Origin: Ferruginibacter sp.
GTDB taxonomy: Bacteria; Bacteroidota; Bacteroidia; Chitinophagales; Chitinophagaceae
DNA length: 64,000 nucleotides
Direction: 5' to 3'
Assembly: GCA_013141115.1 (NCBI GenBank)
Contig: JABFRP010000001.1
Span: 372,001 to 436,000, forward strand
How positions within the stretch are numbered: position 1 is the first letter of the stretch; every line of letters starts with the position of its first letter. The translations under genes were made by a program, and so were the position numbers. Under the pieces are notes generated by a model. It saw nothing but the letters and a program-made list of their open reading frames with translations, was not told the origin of the DNA and did no database searches. Shown in pieces: positions 17,788 to 26,993 of the stretch.

Positions 17788-18425
17788 TGGAACTGGTAAA
17801 CCATATTGCAGAAAATTATGCAAAGCAATTTTCATCGCCATTGGATGAAGTGTTGCAGGAACTGGAAGATTATACTTTGCAAAATCACCCACATGCACAA
17901 ATGTTGAGCGGCCATGTACAGGGCAAAGTTTTAGAAATGATGAGCAGTATGCTGCAGCCGCTACGTATTTTAGAAGTAGGAACTTTTACAGGCTTTAGCG
18001 CATTGTGTTTGGCAAAAGGTTTGCGGCCGGGAGGTAAATTGCATACAATAGAACTGCGTGAGGAAGATGCAGGCACGGCAAAAAAATATTTTGCAAAAGC
18101 AAACGTTAACGATAAGATAATTTTGCATATTGGAGATGCCCGGCAGGTAATTCCTGCACTGAAAGAGCAATGGGATCTTGTATTTATTGATGCCGACAAA
18201 GTGAGTTATATTGACTATTACGAATTAACTTTGCCGCATATAAAACAAGGTGGTTTTATATTGGCAGATAATGTACTATTTCATGGCGAGGTTTTGCAAA
18301 GCGAAGTAAAAGGAAAAAATGCAAAAGCTATCCAGGCTTTTAATGAGCATGTGGCAAAAGATAACCGGGTAGAGGAAGTATTGCTCACCGTAAGAGATGG
18401 CTTATTGCTGATAAAAAAATTATGA
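17787..18425 (+). CDS. class I SAM-dependent O-methyltransferase
   Basis: This 212-residue protein fits the bacterial O-methyltransferase family related to catechol and caffeoyl-CoA methyltransferases and to the tRNA enzyme TrmR. The SAM-binding motif ILEVGTFTGFSALCLAKGL lies at about residues 61-79, an acidic residue in TIELRE follows, and the metal-binding DADKVSYIDYY motif is at about 134-144 with DNVLFHG downstream. The start overlaps the preceding stop (TAATG) and its stop overlaps the ATG of the next gene (ATGA), so translation is probably coupled. The substrate could be a small catechol-like molecule or tRNA uridine-34; the sequence alone does not tell. Confidence 0.88.
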   Translation: MELVNHIAENYAKQFSSPLDEVLQELEDYTLQNHPHAQMLSGHVQGKVLEMMSSMLQPLRILEVGTFTGFSALCLAKGLRPGGKLHTIELREEDAGTAKKYFAKANVNDKIILHIGDARQVIPALKEQWDLVFIDADKVSYIDYYELTLPHIKQGGFILADNVLFHGEVLQSEVKGKNAKAIQAFNEHVAKDNRVEEVLLTVRDGLLLIKKL

Positions 18426-19588
18426 TAATGAAGAAATTGTTTGTTGCAGTATTGGTATTATTTAACAGCGTAATTGCTATTGCGCAGGATATGCTAACAC
18501 CTGTACAATACATAGAAATGTATAAAGATATTGCCATTCGTGAAATGAAGCGCATGGGAGTGCCTGCAGCTATTACACTGGCGCAGGGAATTTTAGAAAC
18601 AGAAAGTGGTAATAGTGTACTGGTAAAAAAATCCAACAATCATTTTGGTATAAAATGTAAAAGCAACTGGACGGGTGGTAGCGTAAGCCATGATGATGAT
18701 GCCAGCGGCGAATGCTTTCGGTTATACAAAACAGCCGATGACAGCTATCGTGACCACAGCAATTTTTTAAGAGCAGGCACACGTTATAGTTTTTTATTTA
18801 AGTTAGATGTAAGGGATTATAAAGGCTGGGCCTATGGATTAAAAAAAGCAGGCTATGCTACCAATCCTGCTTATCCTCAAATTTTAATTAAGCATATTGA
18901 GCAATACAATTTGCAGCAATATACTTTGGCCGCTGCCAATGAAGTGGCAACATTTGAAGAAGGTAAATATCAGGATGACCCCGAAGAAAAAGTGGTAGCA
19001 GAAAAAACAGCAACACCTGTTGCAGACGAAACCAGTATGCTTGATGTAAGTGATAATGTAATTACAGTAAATGGCAGTAAATGTGTTATTGCAGGCAAAG
19101 GCACTTCTTTGCTGGTAGTGGCCACAAAAAACAATATACCCTTAAGCCGGATGCTGGGTTTTAACGAACTGGCCGAAGATGGTATGCTGATAAAAAATCA
19201 ATATGTTTATTTAGAAAAAAAATCTAAAACAGGAGATAAAGATTTTCATGTAACTAAGGCCGAAGAATCTTTATATGATATAGCGCAGAAGAATGGTATT
19301 CAACTGCAGTATATGTTGGATTATAATAAGCTATGGGGAAATGAGGATATTAAACCAGGTACAAAAATTTACCTTAAGCCGGGTATTGTGCCTGCTAAAG
19401 TTGCAGTAACAGCTGCTACAGCTACTATTCCAGTTACAAGTGCTAAAACCACCCACACTGTAGAAGCTAAAGAGGGCTTGTATGCTATTGCAAGAAAATA
19501 CAACATCAGCGTACAGCAATTAAAAGATTTAAATAACCTGCACAGTGACTCTTTAAGTATTGGACAAGAATTAATTATTTCAAAATAA
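18422..19588 (+). CDS. secreted glucosaminidase with LysM repeats
   Basis: The 388-residue protein has a signal peptide (residues 1-22, cleaved after AIAQ), a GH73-type glucosaminidase domain at about 25-165 with GILETESGNS (catalytic Glu59 candidate), NNHFGIKC and the later RDHSNFL and GYATNPAYPQ motifs, and then LysM peptidoglycan-binding repeats. Two LysM units are clear (about 267-318 and 342-388) and one is degenerate (about 210-262). It should cleave N-acetylglucosaminyl bonds in peptidoglycan in the periplasm or at the surface. The ATG at 18422 overlaps the methyltransferase stop; ATG 18428 would give a more compact signal peptide and is an alternative. Confidence 0.92.
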   Translation: MIMKKLFVAVLVLFNSVIAIAQDMLTPVQYIEMYKDIAIREMKRMGVPAAITLAQGILETESGNSVLVKKSNNHFGIKCKSNWTGGSVSHDDDASGECFRLYKTADDSYRDHSNFLRAGTRYSFLFKLDVRDYKGWAYGLKKAGYATNPAYPQILIKHIEQYNLQQYTLAAANEVATFEEGKYQDDPEEKVVAEKTATPVADETSMLDVSDNVITVNGSKCVIAGKGTSLLVVATKNNIPLSRMLGFNELAEDGMLIKNQYVYLEKKSKTGDKDFHVTKAEESLYDIAQKNGIQLQYMLDYNKLWGNEDIKPGTKIYLKPGIVPAKVAVTAATATIPVTSAKTTHTVEAKEGLYAIARKYNISVQQLKDLNNLHSDSLSIGQELIISK

Positions 19589-19600
19589 AACAAAGGCTAA

Positions 19601-20137
19601 ATGACTATTGAAGTAAACAACAAAAAATTTACACCATTTATAACAGCAGCACAAATTGACGAACAGATAAATGTACTGGCGGCTGAACTTAACCGTGACT
19701 ATGAAGGAAAGCGGCCTTTGTTTATAGCCATACTAAATGGCTCATTTATGTTTGCTGCCGATTTATTTAAAGCAGTTACCATAGAAGCTGAAATATGTTT
19801 TATAAAACTGGCCTCTTATAAAGGCACAAAATCTACCGGCAATGTAATTACTTCTATTGGTCTTGATGAGCCTTTAAATGGCCGCCATGTAATAATTGTG
19901 GAAGATATTGTGGATACCGGAAAAACGTTGAACGAATTTTTGCCCCAGTTATTTAATCAGCAGCCAGCTTCTTTAAAAATTGCAGCACTCCTGCATAAAC
20001 CCGATGCATTAGCTTATCCCGTTAAAATTGACTATCTTGGCTTTAATGTACCCAATAAGTTTTTGCTTGGCTTTGGACTTGATTTTGACGGGTTGGGGCG
20101 GAATTTAAAGGAAATTTACAAGCTGGTGGAGGATTAA
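19601..20137 (+). CDS. hpt: hypoxanthine phosphoribosyltransferase
   Basis: This 178-residue protein has the type I phosphoribosyltransferase fold and length of bacterial HPRT. The PRPP-binding motif is VEDIVDTGKTL (residues 100-110), the pyrophosphate-loop region is ILNGSFMF (about 44-51), and KLASYKG marks the flexible catalytic loop start. It salvages hypoxanthine and guanine to IMP and GMP in the cytosol. It is the last gene of the operon beginning at 17089 (12-bp gap from the glucosaminidase). In many Bacteroidota hpt precedes adk and obg, but here an unrelated vWA gene follows. Confidence 0.95.
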   Translation: MTIEVNNKKFTPFITAAQIDEQINVLAAELNRDYEGKRPLFIAILNGSFMFAADLFKAVTIEAEICFIKLASYKGTKSTGNVITSIGLDEPLNGRHVIIVEDIVDTGKTLNEFLPQLFNQQPASLKIAALLHKPDALAYPVKIDYLGFNVPNKFLLGFGLDFDGLGRNLKEIYKLVED

Positions 20138-20201
20138 CAGGCAACACTAAGGGGAAAAAGATTGTCTTTAACCTAAATATATTATTGCAATAAACCTTCC
20201 T

Positions 20202-21971
20202 GTGCTTCTACGCTTGCTTCATATCATCTTTTTTATTACATCTGCTTTTATAGCAAATGCCCAGTATTATTTACGTGGGGAGGTGAAAAATGAAAAAAAT
20301 CAGCCGCTGCCCAGTGTAAAGATCATTTTGCATTCCAATCATTCTCTTTTTTATTCCGGTGCTTCTGGTGGTTTTGGTATTTCTACAAAAGCACTTATCG
20401 ATTCCGTTTCGTTTACTATGGAAGGGTATGAACCCAAAACTGTAAAGGTTAATGCCGATGAGTGGCAGGCTGTTAATTTAAAAACACTGCCTTCCAATGC
20501 TAACCGCAACCGCCCCAGATTAATTTCAATTACAAAAAATTTTAACCAAACAACCAAGTACCATTGGTATATTAATAACGAAACTTATTTTCAGCTGGTA
20601 GAAAATGAGTATGTAGCTGCTGATAAATTTCCCAACACAGGGTTTTCATTAAATGTAAACAAAGCCTCGTACAGCAATATACGCAGGTTTATCAATATGG
20701 GTAGCACGGTGCCGCCTGATGCAGTACGTACAGAAGAACTGCTGAATTATTTTAATCTTCACTACAGAGAGCCGGAAAATAAAGATGTTTTTAAAATTGA
20801 ATCACAACTTTCCTCATGCCCCTGGGATGAAGAGAAGCAGTTGCTTTTTTTAAATATCAATGCAAAAAAATTAGACCTCACAAAAATTCCTCCCAGCAAT
20901 TTTGTTTTTTTAATTGATGTGTCGGGCAGTATGGATATGCCTAACCGGTTACCATTATTAAAAGCCGCATTTCAATTGTTTGTAAAAAATCTAAGGGTGA
21001 TTGATACCATTTCCATAGTTACTTATGGCGGAACGGTTGGTGTGCATTTACAGCCAACAAGCGGTGCCGAAAAAGAAAAAATTACCAGGTCTATAGAAGA
21101 GCTTGATGCAAGTGGCGATACACCCGGCGAATCGGCAATAATTGCGGCGTACCAGGTAGCAAGAAGTACGTATAATAAAAAAGGTAGCAACAGGGTAATA
21201 CTTGCAACTGATGGCGATTTTAATGTGGGACAAACATCTGAAAAAGCTTTGGACGAGTTAATTACCCGTGAGCGGCAATCGGGTGTTTTTCTTACCTGCC
21301 TTGGTGTGGGCATGGGCAATTTTAAAGATTCTAAATTAGAAACACTGGCAAAAAGAGGCAATGGCAATTATGCCTATTTAGATGATATTGCCGAGGCCGA
21401 AAAAGTATTGGTAAAAGAATTAACCCAAACATTTTATGCAGTGGCCGATGATGTTTTTTTAAATATTCAGTTTAATCCTAAATGGGTAAAGCAATACCGG
21501 TTGATTGGTTTTGATAATAAACGGGATGCCGTATCTGATAGTACTATTGATATGGAAGGTGGCGAATTAGGAAGTGGTAGTAGTGTGCTGGCAATATTTG
21601 AAATTGTACCCGAAGATCAAAGGCTTTTTTCCGGCGATACGCTTGATAAAAACGGAGTTGCCAAACTGGCTATGCATTATAGTTTATGCAGCGATACAGC
21701 ACACCGTAATATGGAGTTTATTTGTTCTGCGGCGCTTACGCCTTTTAAAGAAATTGATAAAGAATTGCAGTTTGCAACAGCAGTAACCATGTTTGGTTTA
21801 AAAGTAAAGCAATCCAAATATATGAAGGATGCGGACTGGCTGGATATAGAAGCTATTGCTACTTCCTCTTACAATACAAACGATTTTTTGCAAACAGAGT
21901 TTTTACAAATAATTGATAAAGCTCAAAAGATTTATAAAGGCAAAAAAGGCAAGAAGAAAAAAAGCGATTAG
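20202..21971 (+). CDS. secreted von Willebrand factor A domain protein, YfbK-like
   Basis: The 589-residue protein starts at GTG and has a signal peptide (to ANAQ, residue 21). A carboxypeptidase regulatory-like beta-sandwich spans about 24-98 (LRGEVKNEKNQPLPSVKI). The YfbK N-terminal region with NTGFSLNVNKASYSNIRR and PPDAVRTEELLNYF follows, then a vWA domain with an intact metal-ion-dependent adhesion site, DVSGSM at 239-244, and ATDGDFNVG. The C-terminal part (to about 575) matches the DUF3520 region found in YfbK proteins. It is probably an envelope protein binding a partner through the metal site. The tail is a run of Lys. Function in this group is unknown. Confidence 0.88.
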   Translation: MLLRLLHIIFFITSAFIANAQYYLRGEVKNEKNQPLPSVKIILHSNHSLFYSGASGGFGISTKALIDSVSFTMEGYEPKTVKVNADEWQAVNLKTLPSNANRNRPRLISITKNFNQTTKYHWYINNETYFQLVENEYVAADKFPNTGFSLNVNKASYSNIRRFINMGSTVPPDAVRTEELLNYFNLHYREPENKDVFKIESQLSSCPWDEEKQLLFLNINAKKLDLTKIPPSNFVFLIDVSGSMDMPNRLPLLKAAFQLFVKNLRVIDTISIVTYGGTVGVHLQPTSGAEKEKITRSIEELDASGDTPGESAIIAAYQVARSTYNKKGSNRVILATDGDFNVGQTSEKALDELITRERQSGVFLTCLGVGMGNFKDSKLETLAKRGNGNYAYLDDIAEAEKVLVKELTQTFYAVADDVFLNIQFNPKWVKQYRLIGFDNKRDAVSDSTIDMEGGELGSGSSVLAIFEIVPEDQRLFSGDTLDKNGVAKLAMHYSLCSDTAHRNMEFICSAALTPFKEIDKELQFATAVTMFGLKVKQSKYMKDADWLDIEAIATSSYNTNDFLQTEFLQIIDKAQKIYKGKKGKKKKSD

Positions 21972-22026
21972 TGAATAGTCAATGGGTTATTTATCTTTCT
22001 GCCATGATTCACAATTGACTATTCAC
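21971..22026. repeat. 13-bp inverted repeat between convergent genes
   Basis: GTGAATAGTCAAT (21971-21983) and ATTGACTATTCAC (22014-22026) are perfect complements around a 30-nt loop, between the ends of the vWA gene and dnaJ. It has no adjoining U-tract, so it may be an mRNA 3'-end hairpin or a dispersed intergenic repeat rather than a classical terminator. Confidence 0.55.
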
Positions 22027-22037
22027 CATTCATTTCC

Positions 22038-23216
22038 TTAGCTAAACATCTCCCTCACTTTATCAAAAAATGATTTGTCGTTTTTATCCGGCTTAGGTAC
22101 AAAATTCTGACTGTGCTGTAATTTTTCCAGCATTTGTTTTTCTTCGGCACTTACATGTTGTGGTGTCCACACATTTACCTGTATTAATTGGTCGCCTTTT
22201 TCGTAGCTGTTTACATTGGGAAAACCCTTGCCTTTAAGCCTGAATATTTTTCCGCTTTGTGTACCTGCCGGAATTTTTATTTTAGCCCTTCCATCAATAG
22301 TAGGCACTTCTACCTGTGTACCAAATACTGCATCCGGAATAGAAATATGTAAATCGAAAGCTACGTTCAACCCATCTCTGTGTAATTGCGGATGTGCTTC
22401 CTCTTCAATTAATACAATTAAATCGCCATTGCTGCCGCCACGTTCTCCGGCATTACCTTTACCACCAACACTTAATTGCATACCTTCCTGCACACCTGCT
22501 GGTATATCTATTGTTACTGTTTCCTCTCCATACACTCTTCCTTCGCCTTTGCAACTGGTACATTTGTTGGTTACAGTAGTGCCTTCGCCATTGCAATTAG
22601 GGCAGGTAGTAACGGTTTGCATTTGGCCTAAAAAAGTATTTTGTACCCTTCTAACCTGGCCGCTGCCACCACAAGTGCCGCAGGTATTTATGCTGTTTTT
22701 ATCTTTTGCACCATTGCCACCGCAAGTGTTACAGGAAACATATTTTTTTACTTTGATAGTTTTAGTAGTGCCTTTGGCGATCTCTTCAAAATTTAGTTTA
22801 ATTTTTACACGAAGATTGCTGCCTCTTACACCCCTGCTGCGTCCGCCACTGCTTCTTCTTCCTCCACCGCCTCCGCCAAAAAAACTTCCAAAAGGACTTT
22901 CGTCGCCAAAAATATCTCCAAACTGGCTGAAGATATCATCCATATTCATACCAGCGCCGCCGCCGTATCCGCCGCCGCCTCCACGTCCGGGGCTAAATGC
23001 CTGGTGGCCAAATCTGTCATACTGTGCTCTTTTATCAGCATCACTTAAAATTTCGTAAGCCTCAGCTGCTTCCTTAAATTTTTCTTCGGCAGCTTTATCA
23101 CCAGGGTTACGATCGGGGTGAAATTGCATGGCCACTTTACGATATGCTTTTTTTATCTCATCCTGCGATGCAGATTTGGAAACCCCTAATATTTCGTAAA
23201 AATCTTTTTTACTCAT
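22038..23216 (-). CDS. dnaJ: chaperone DnaJ
   Basis: The 392-residue type I J-protein has a J domain (1-70) with HPD at 33-35, a Gly/Phe-rich linker (about 76-125), a zinc-binding domain with all four CxxCxGxG units ([32 protein letters not shown]) and the C-terminal substrate-binding domains. It delivers unfolded clients to DnaK and stimulates its ATPase. It is 75 bp downstream of grpE in the same orientation, so the two co-chaperones are probably co-transcribed; dnaK is not in the window. A 280-residue open frame on the opposite strand is a shadow of the Gly- and Cys-rich coding sequence. Confidence 0.98.
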   Translation of the reverse strand: MSKKDFYEILGVSKSASQDEIKKAYRKVAMQFHPDRNPGDKAAEEKFKEAAEAYEILSDADKRAQYDRFGHQAFSPGRGGGGGYGGGAGMNMDDIFSQFGDIFGDESPFGSFFGGGGGGRRSSGGRSRGVRGSNLRVKIKLNFEEIAKGTTKTIKVKKYVSCNTCGGNGAKDKNSINTCGTCGGSGQVRRVQNTFLGQMQTVTTCPNCNGEGTTVTNKCTSCKGEGRVYGEETVTIDIPAGVQEGMQLSVGGKGNAGERGGSNGDLIVLIEEEAHPQLHRDGLNVAFDLHISIPDAVFGTQVEVPTIDGRAKIKIPAGTQSGKIFRLKGKGFPNVNSYEKGDQLIQVNVWTPQHVSAEEKQMLEKLQHSQNFVPKPDKNDKSFFDKVREMFS

Positions 23217-23291
23217 AATGCGATACTGTGTTAAAATGCAAATGTGCTAATGATATTGATATACCATTAGCACAACAGCAATAATTGCTAA

Positions 23292-23843
23292 TTATTTTCC
23301 TACCACCACTTTTGCAAAGCGGATTATTTTATCATTCAGGTAATATCCTTTTTCTACTTCATCCACCACTTTGCCCTTCATAGCATCCGCAGCTGGTACT
23401 TCGGTAATGGCTTCATGTTTTTCTACATCAAATTCTGTATTGATGCTTTGCATGGCTTTAAGGCCTTTGTTAGTGAGGGCGGTTCTTAATTTGCCAAATA
23501 CTAAAGCAATGCCTTGTTTTATTGAAGCCACATCGTCGCTGGTTTGCATTTGTTTTTCTGCACGGTCGCAATCGTCCATCACTTCCAGCATAGAAACAAT
23601 TACATCTTTACCTGCAGTTTGCATTAACTCAATCCGCTCTTTAGCAGTGCGCCTTTTAAAATTATCAAACTCTGCAAAAAGGCGTAAATATTTATCCTTT
23701 TGTTCTTCCAGCTCTGCCTGCAATTTTTCTGTTGCATCTTCAGCACCTTCGTTGCTTAAATGAGTGTTGCCTGGTACATCGGCGTCCGCATTAATATTCA
23801 TTTCAATATCGTTTTCGGGTGTTATTGCTTGTTTCTGATCCAT
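23292..23843 (-). CDS. grpE: nucleotide exchange factor GrpE
   Basis: From the ATG at 23843 the protein is 183 residues: an acidic disordered N-terminus (about 1-40), a long dimerisation helix (EKLQAELEEQKDKYLRLFAEFDNFKRRTAKE, shown in part) and the beta-domain with EKHEAITEVPA and the final KIIRFAKVVV. GrpE releases ADP from DnaK. A longer frame from 23912 exists, but its extra 23 residues have no GrpE character and would overlap the promoter-like element at 23865-23895, so the 23843 start is preferred. It leads the grpE-dnaJ operon. Confidence 0.96.
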   Translation of the reverse strand: MDQKQAITPENDIEMNINADADVPGNTHLSNEGAEDATEKLQAELEEQKDKYLRLFAEFDNFKRRTAKERIELMQTAGKDVIVSMLEVMDDCDRAEKQMQTSDDVASIKQGIALVFGKLRTALTNKGLKAMQSINTEFDVEKHEAITEVPAADAMKGKVVDEVEKGYYLNDKIIRFAKVVVGK

Positions 23844-23864
23844 ACAAATTTTAAAAATTGGTTG

Positions 23865-23895
23865 CGAAGGTACAACAGTCAAACATTTTGCCAAG
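23865..23895 (-). promoter_or_regulatory. promoter candidate for grpE-dnaJ
   Basis: On the minus strand CTTG (TTG at 23892-23894), a 19-nt spacer and TACCTTCG (23865-23872) match the Bacteroidota promoter consensus with one mismatch in the -7 box. The leader to the grpE ATG would be about 15 nt. No CIRCE-type heat-shock inverted repeat is visible. Confidence 0.4.
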
Positions 23896-23943
23896 CCTTG
23901 TTTTGCAGCCAAATTGACAAGTTTTGGGCTTTGTAAGGGACAT

Positions 23944-23977
23944 TTTGAGTGGCCTGACAGCTAAAAGGGTAACTTTG
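23944..23977 (+). promoter_or_regulatory. promoter candidate giving a leaderless or near-leaderless transcript
   Basis: TTTG (23944-23947), a 22-nt spacer and a perfect -7 box TAACTTTG (23970-23977). Only four bases (CGCC) separate the box from the ATG at 23982, so the predicted transcription start falls on or next to the start codon of the methyltransferase gene. Confidence 0.5.
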
Positions 23978-23981
23978 CGCC

Positions 23982-25163
23982 ATGAAGAGCATTGTTTTAA
24001 ATAAAAATATAAGCCGTAGGGTAGAGGCCGGCCACCCCTGGATTTTTAGCAACGAAGTAAATACCGGCAAAGAAAAAGACACTAATGCCCAACCCGGCGA
24101 GATAGTGGATGTGTACACTTTCGATAAAAAATTTATTGGCCGGGGATATTACAATCCGCAGTCTCAAATATCGGTGCGATTACTTACAAGGGATAAGAAT
24201 GAAACTATTGACGATGCCTTTTTTTATAACCGTATAAAACAAGCCTGGCAGTACCGGCAAAAAATTGGTTATTCCGAAAACTGCCGCCTGATATTTGGCG
24301 AAGCTGATGATATGCCGCAACTGATCATCGATAAATTCAACGATTATTTTGTGATACAAACTTTGGCATTGGGTATTGATGTATGGAAGCCATCCATTGT
24401 AAAGGCATTGAACGAATTGTTTGCACCCAGAGGCATTTACGAACGCAATGATGTACCTGTAAGAGAGCTGGAAGGCATGGAACAACATAAAGGTTTTCTT
24501 TCTGCAGAATTTGATACCAACATTATTATTAACGAGAACGGAATAAAATTTAATGTAGATATTGCCAACGGACAAAAGACCGGGTATTTTTTAGATCAGC
24601 AGGATAATCGCAAAGCTATTCAGCATATTGTAAAAGATGCCGATGTGCTGGGCGCATTTTGTTATACCGGTTCTTTTGAAATTAGCGCTGCGTATTACGG
24701 AGCCAGATCTGTTTTGGGTTTGGATATTTCTCAAAATGCAGTGGACATGTGTAATAAAAATGCCGCATTAAACGGGCTTGAAAAGATTTGCCAGTTTGAA
24801 TGTGTAAATGCTTTTGATGTATTAAAAAACTGGACCAAAGAAAATAAACGCTGGGACGTGGTGATGCTGGATCCACCATCGTTTACCAAAAGCCGCAGCA
24901 GCATTGATAAAGCAGTAGCAGGGTATAAAGAAATTAATTTACGGGGTATGAAATTAGTAAAGCCTGGTGGTTTTTTAGTTACCTCAAGCTGTACCAATTT
25001 AGTGCAGCCAGAATTGTTTTTAGATATTATACAAATGGCCGCCAAAGATGCCAAAAGAAAAATACGGCAGGTGATGTTTAATGCACAAAGCGCCGATCAC
25101 CCGATAATAAGAGGGCAAGAGAATACGCACTATTTAAAATTTTTGATTGTGCAGGTGTTGTGA
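23982..25163 (+). CDS. class I SAM-dependent rRNA methyltransferase, RlmI-like
   Basis: The 393-residue protein combines an N-terminal PUA RNA-binding domain (about 1-75, with RRVEAGHPWIFSNEV) and a Rossmann methyltransferase domain: FCYTGSFEISAAYYGA (motif I, about 226-241), GLDIS (motif II) and DPPSFTKS (motif IV, about 301-308). This layout and length fit the RlmI/RlmK family that makes 5-methylcytosine in 23S rRNA; RlmI methylates C1962 in E. coli. A conserved SSCT motif follows (about 336-339). It is monocistronic or shares a promoter with the following unknown gene. Confidence 0.92.
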   Translation: MKSIVLNKNISRRVEAGHPWIFSNEVNTGKEKDTNAQPGEIVDVYTFDKKFIGRGYYNPQSQISVRLLTRDKNETIDDAFFYNRIKQAWQYRQKIGYSENCRLIFGEADDMPQLIIDKFNDYFVIQTLALGIDVWKPSIVKALNELFAPRGIYERNDVPVRELEGMEQHKGFLSAEFDTNIIINENGIKFNVDIANGQKTGYFLDQQDNRKAIQHIVKDADVLGAFCYTGSFEISAAYYGARSVLGLDISQNAVDMCNKNAALNGLEKICQFECVNAFDVLKNWTKENKRWDVVMLDPPSFTKSRSSIDKAVAGYKEINLRGMKLVKPGGFLVTSSCTNLVQPELFLDIIQMAAKDAKRKIRQVMFNAQSADHPIIRGQENTHYLKFLIVQVL

Positions 25164-25210
25164 TCGCATAAATGGTTTTTGTAAAAAATATTTTACATTC
25201 AAATAAAAAA

Positions 25211-26317
25211 ATGCAAAAAATATTTTTATCCGCATCCCTGATTATTGCAGTGTTATTTGCAAATGCACAAAAAGATAGTAAGCCCGTTGAAGATACAGAA
25301 GAGTTTACGACAATTAAAATGCCCAAATTTCCTATTGCAAATTTTCCAAAAAAATCTGTAAAAATTGCAGCTATCAGTCTGGTGCAATTAGTGAGAGATA
25401 GCGTACAGCTGGGTTATGTGCTTAAAGGGATGGATTATCATGTGGTACACATAAAACCTGCCAAGCCATTAACTGCTTTTTTGCAGGAACAGATTGAGAA
25501 GATGTATAAAAATGATTACAAAGAAGGGGGCGCTAAAATATTATGGGTACTAAAAGAGTTACGTGTTGCTGAAAAAACAGGCATGATGGAATACGCCTAC
25601 ATAAAGTTTAGTGCAGCAGCATATATGGCTTCTAACGGCTACCAGTACAAACCCATCACTTCTGTAGATACAGTTTTTGTTAAAGAGAGCAGCGGAGATG
25701 TTACTGCCTGGCACGGAGAAAGTATACAGGAGGCGTTTAAATTTTTATTAAAGCAAACAGTTAAAGTCGCCGCAGACCAGCAGCTAACTGCCGAAGAAAT
25801 GACAGTTGACCAGATTATGGAACATAATAAGCCAAAACTGGATATGCCTGTTCTAACTACGGCTGTTTATAATGAGGGAGCCTACGCAAATTTTCAGGAG
25901 TTCTTGGATAATAAACCTTCTGTATTGCTTTATCAGCCAGTTACGTTGGGTAAAAGAAAAGTAAAATTTATACAGATGAAAAGTGATAATCGGGTTGATA
26001 CTTTAAATGTATGGGGGATATGTAAAAATGGTGAGTTGTATAAATATGAAGAAGATTATCTTATCCCAATAGAAAAACAAGGTAATGGTTTTATTGTTTC
26101 CAACTACGTTAAATTAGCCAGCAGAAGAAATAAAAGTTCTCTTGGTATAATGTTTGGTTTAATTGGAGTTATTGGAGATGAATTGATAAAAGCAAATGAA
26201 GAAAAAAAGCAGAAAGAAAAACTGATGCTGGTAAAATCAATTCCCTACATTAAAAATGAAAATAAACAGCCGCAGGCATCTTGTATTGATATGAAAACAG
26301 GCCAGTTGAGTTTTTAA
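25211..26317 (+). CDS. secreted protein of unknown function
   Basis: No family recognised. From the ATG at 25211 it is 368 residues with a signal peptide (MQKIFLSASLIIAVLFANAQ). The start at 25172 would add 13 hydrophilic residues before the signal and is unlikely. The mature part has a repeated mix of short strands and helices and an internal hydrophobic stretch, SSLGIMFGLIGVIGDEL (about 321-337), that could be a membrane or buried helix. It contains few cysteines and no obvious catalytic motif. The protein is probably periplasmic or outer-membrane associated. It lies 48 bp after the RlmI-like gene but shares no evident function with it. Confidence 0.75.
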   Translation: MQKIFLSASLIIAVLFANAQKDSKPVEDTEEFTTIKMPKFPIANFPKKSVKIAAISLVQLVRDSVQLGYVLKGMDYHVVHIKPAKPLTAFLQEQIEKMYKNDYKEGGAKILWVLKELRVAEKTGMMEYAYIKFSAAAYMASNGYQYKPITSVDTVFVKESSGDVTAWHGESIQEAFKFLLKQTVKVAADQQLTAEEMTVDQIMEHNKPKLDMPVLTTAVYNEGAYANFQEFLDNKPSVLLYQPVTLGKRKVKFIQMKSDNRVDTLNVWGICKNGELYKYEEDYLIPIEKQGNGFIVSNYVKLASRRNKSSLGIMFGLIGVIGDELIKANEEKKQKEKLMLVKSIPYIKNENKQPQASCIDMKTGQLSF

Positions 26318-26369
26318 ATTATTACTTTTTTAATTGCAACTATCTTTTTTTTAAATTGTTACAGTATTT

Positions 26370-26990
26370 ATGAATACAGTTTTAATAGACGGTATAAATT
26401 ACGACCTGAATAGTTTGGAAAAAGATACCTGGAATCGCTTACTAAATGCTGCATTACGTTATAAAGATCCATTGCATAATGCTGTTGTGGCTAACGTAAA
26501 CACAAACGGAGTAAATATGCGAACAGTGGTGCTGCGTAAAGTATGGCCGGAGAAAAGGCAACTGGCTTTTCATACCGACATTCGCAGTGGTAAATGGAAA
26601 GAGCTGCAACAGCAAAATAGTATTAGCTGGTTATTTTACGATGCAGCATCAAGGTTGCAAATAAGATTGGCAGGCACAACAACATTACACCAGGATGATG
26701 TAATTGCCAACGAAGCCTGGGCAACAAGTAGCATGAGCAGCAGAAAAATTTATTTGGGCGATGAAGGGCCGTCTGTAAAATCATTATTGCCCGTTAGCGG
26801 CTTGCCGCCAGCATTTGAAACCAATGATCCCTCACTGGAAGAAAGCCTTGCAGGTAGAAAAAATTTCGGAATAGTAGTTACCTCAGTTAACTGGATGGAA
26901 TGGTTATGGCTGAATAGTAAGGGACACAGAAGAGCAGCATTTACCTATGGTGAGAAGGGCAGTTTTTCTGCCGATTGGCTGATTCCCTGA
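26370..26990 (+). CDS. pyridoxamine 5'-phosphate oxidase family flavoprotein
   Basis: The 206-residue protein has the split-barrel FMN-binding fold: MRTVVLRKVW (about 51-60), HTDIRSGKWKEL (about 70-81) and LFYDAASRLQIRLAG (about 89-103) correspond to the FMN phosphate-binding strands of PNPOx-like proteins. The pdxH substrate-binding C-terminus is replaced by WLNSKGHRRAAF, which fits the Alr4036-type pyridoxamine-oxidase-like subfamily rather than true PdxH. It probably reduces or oxidises a small molecule with FMN. The gene converges on the flavin reductase-like gene, with only 3 bp between the stops. Confidence 0.85.
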   Translation: MNTVLIDGINYDLNSLEKDTWNRLLNAALRYKDPLHNAVVANVNTNGVNMRTVVLRKVWPEKRQLAFHTDIRSGKWKELQQQNSISWLFYDAASRLQIRLAGTTTLHQDDVIANEAWATSSMSSRKIYLGDEGPSVKSLLPVSGLPPAFETNDPSLEESLAGRKNFGIVVTSVNWMEWLWLNSKGHRRAAFTYGEKGSFSADWLIP

Positions 26991-26993
26991 TAC

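Noticed and set aside
22216..23058. 280-residue open frame opposite dnaJ
   Set aside because: Its product is Pro/Leu-rich with no domain and is the antisense of the Gly- and Cys-rich dnaJ coding sequence, which is certain.
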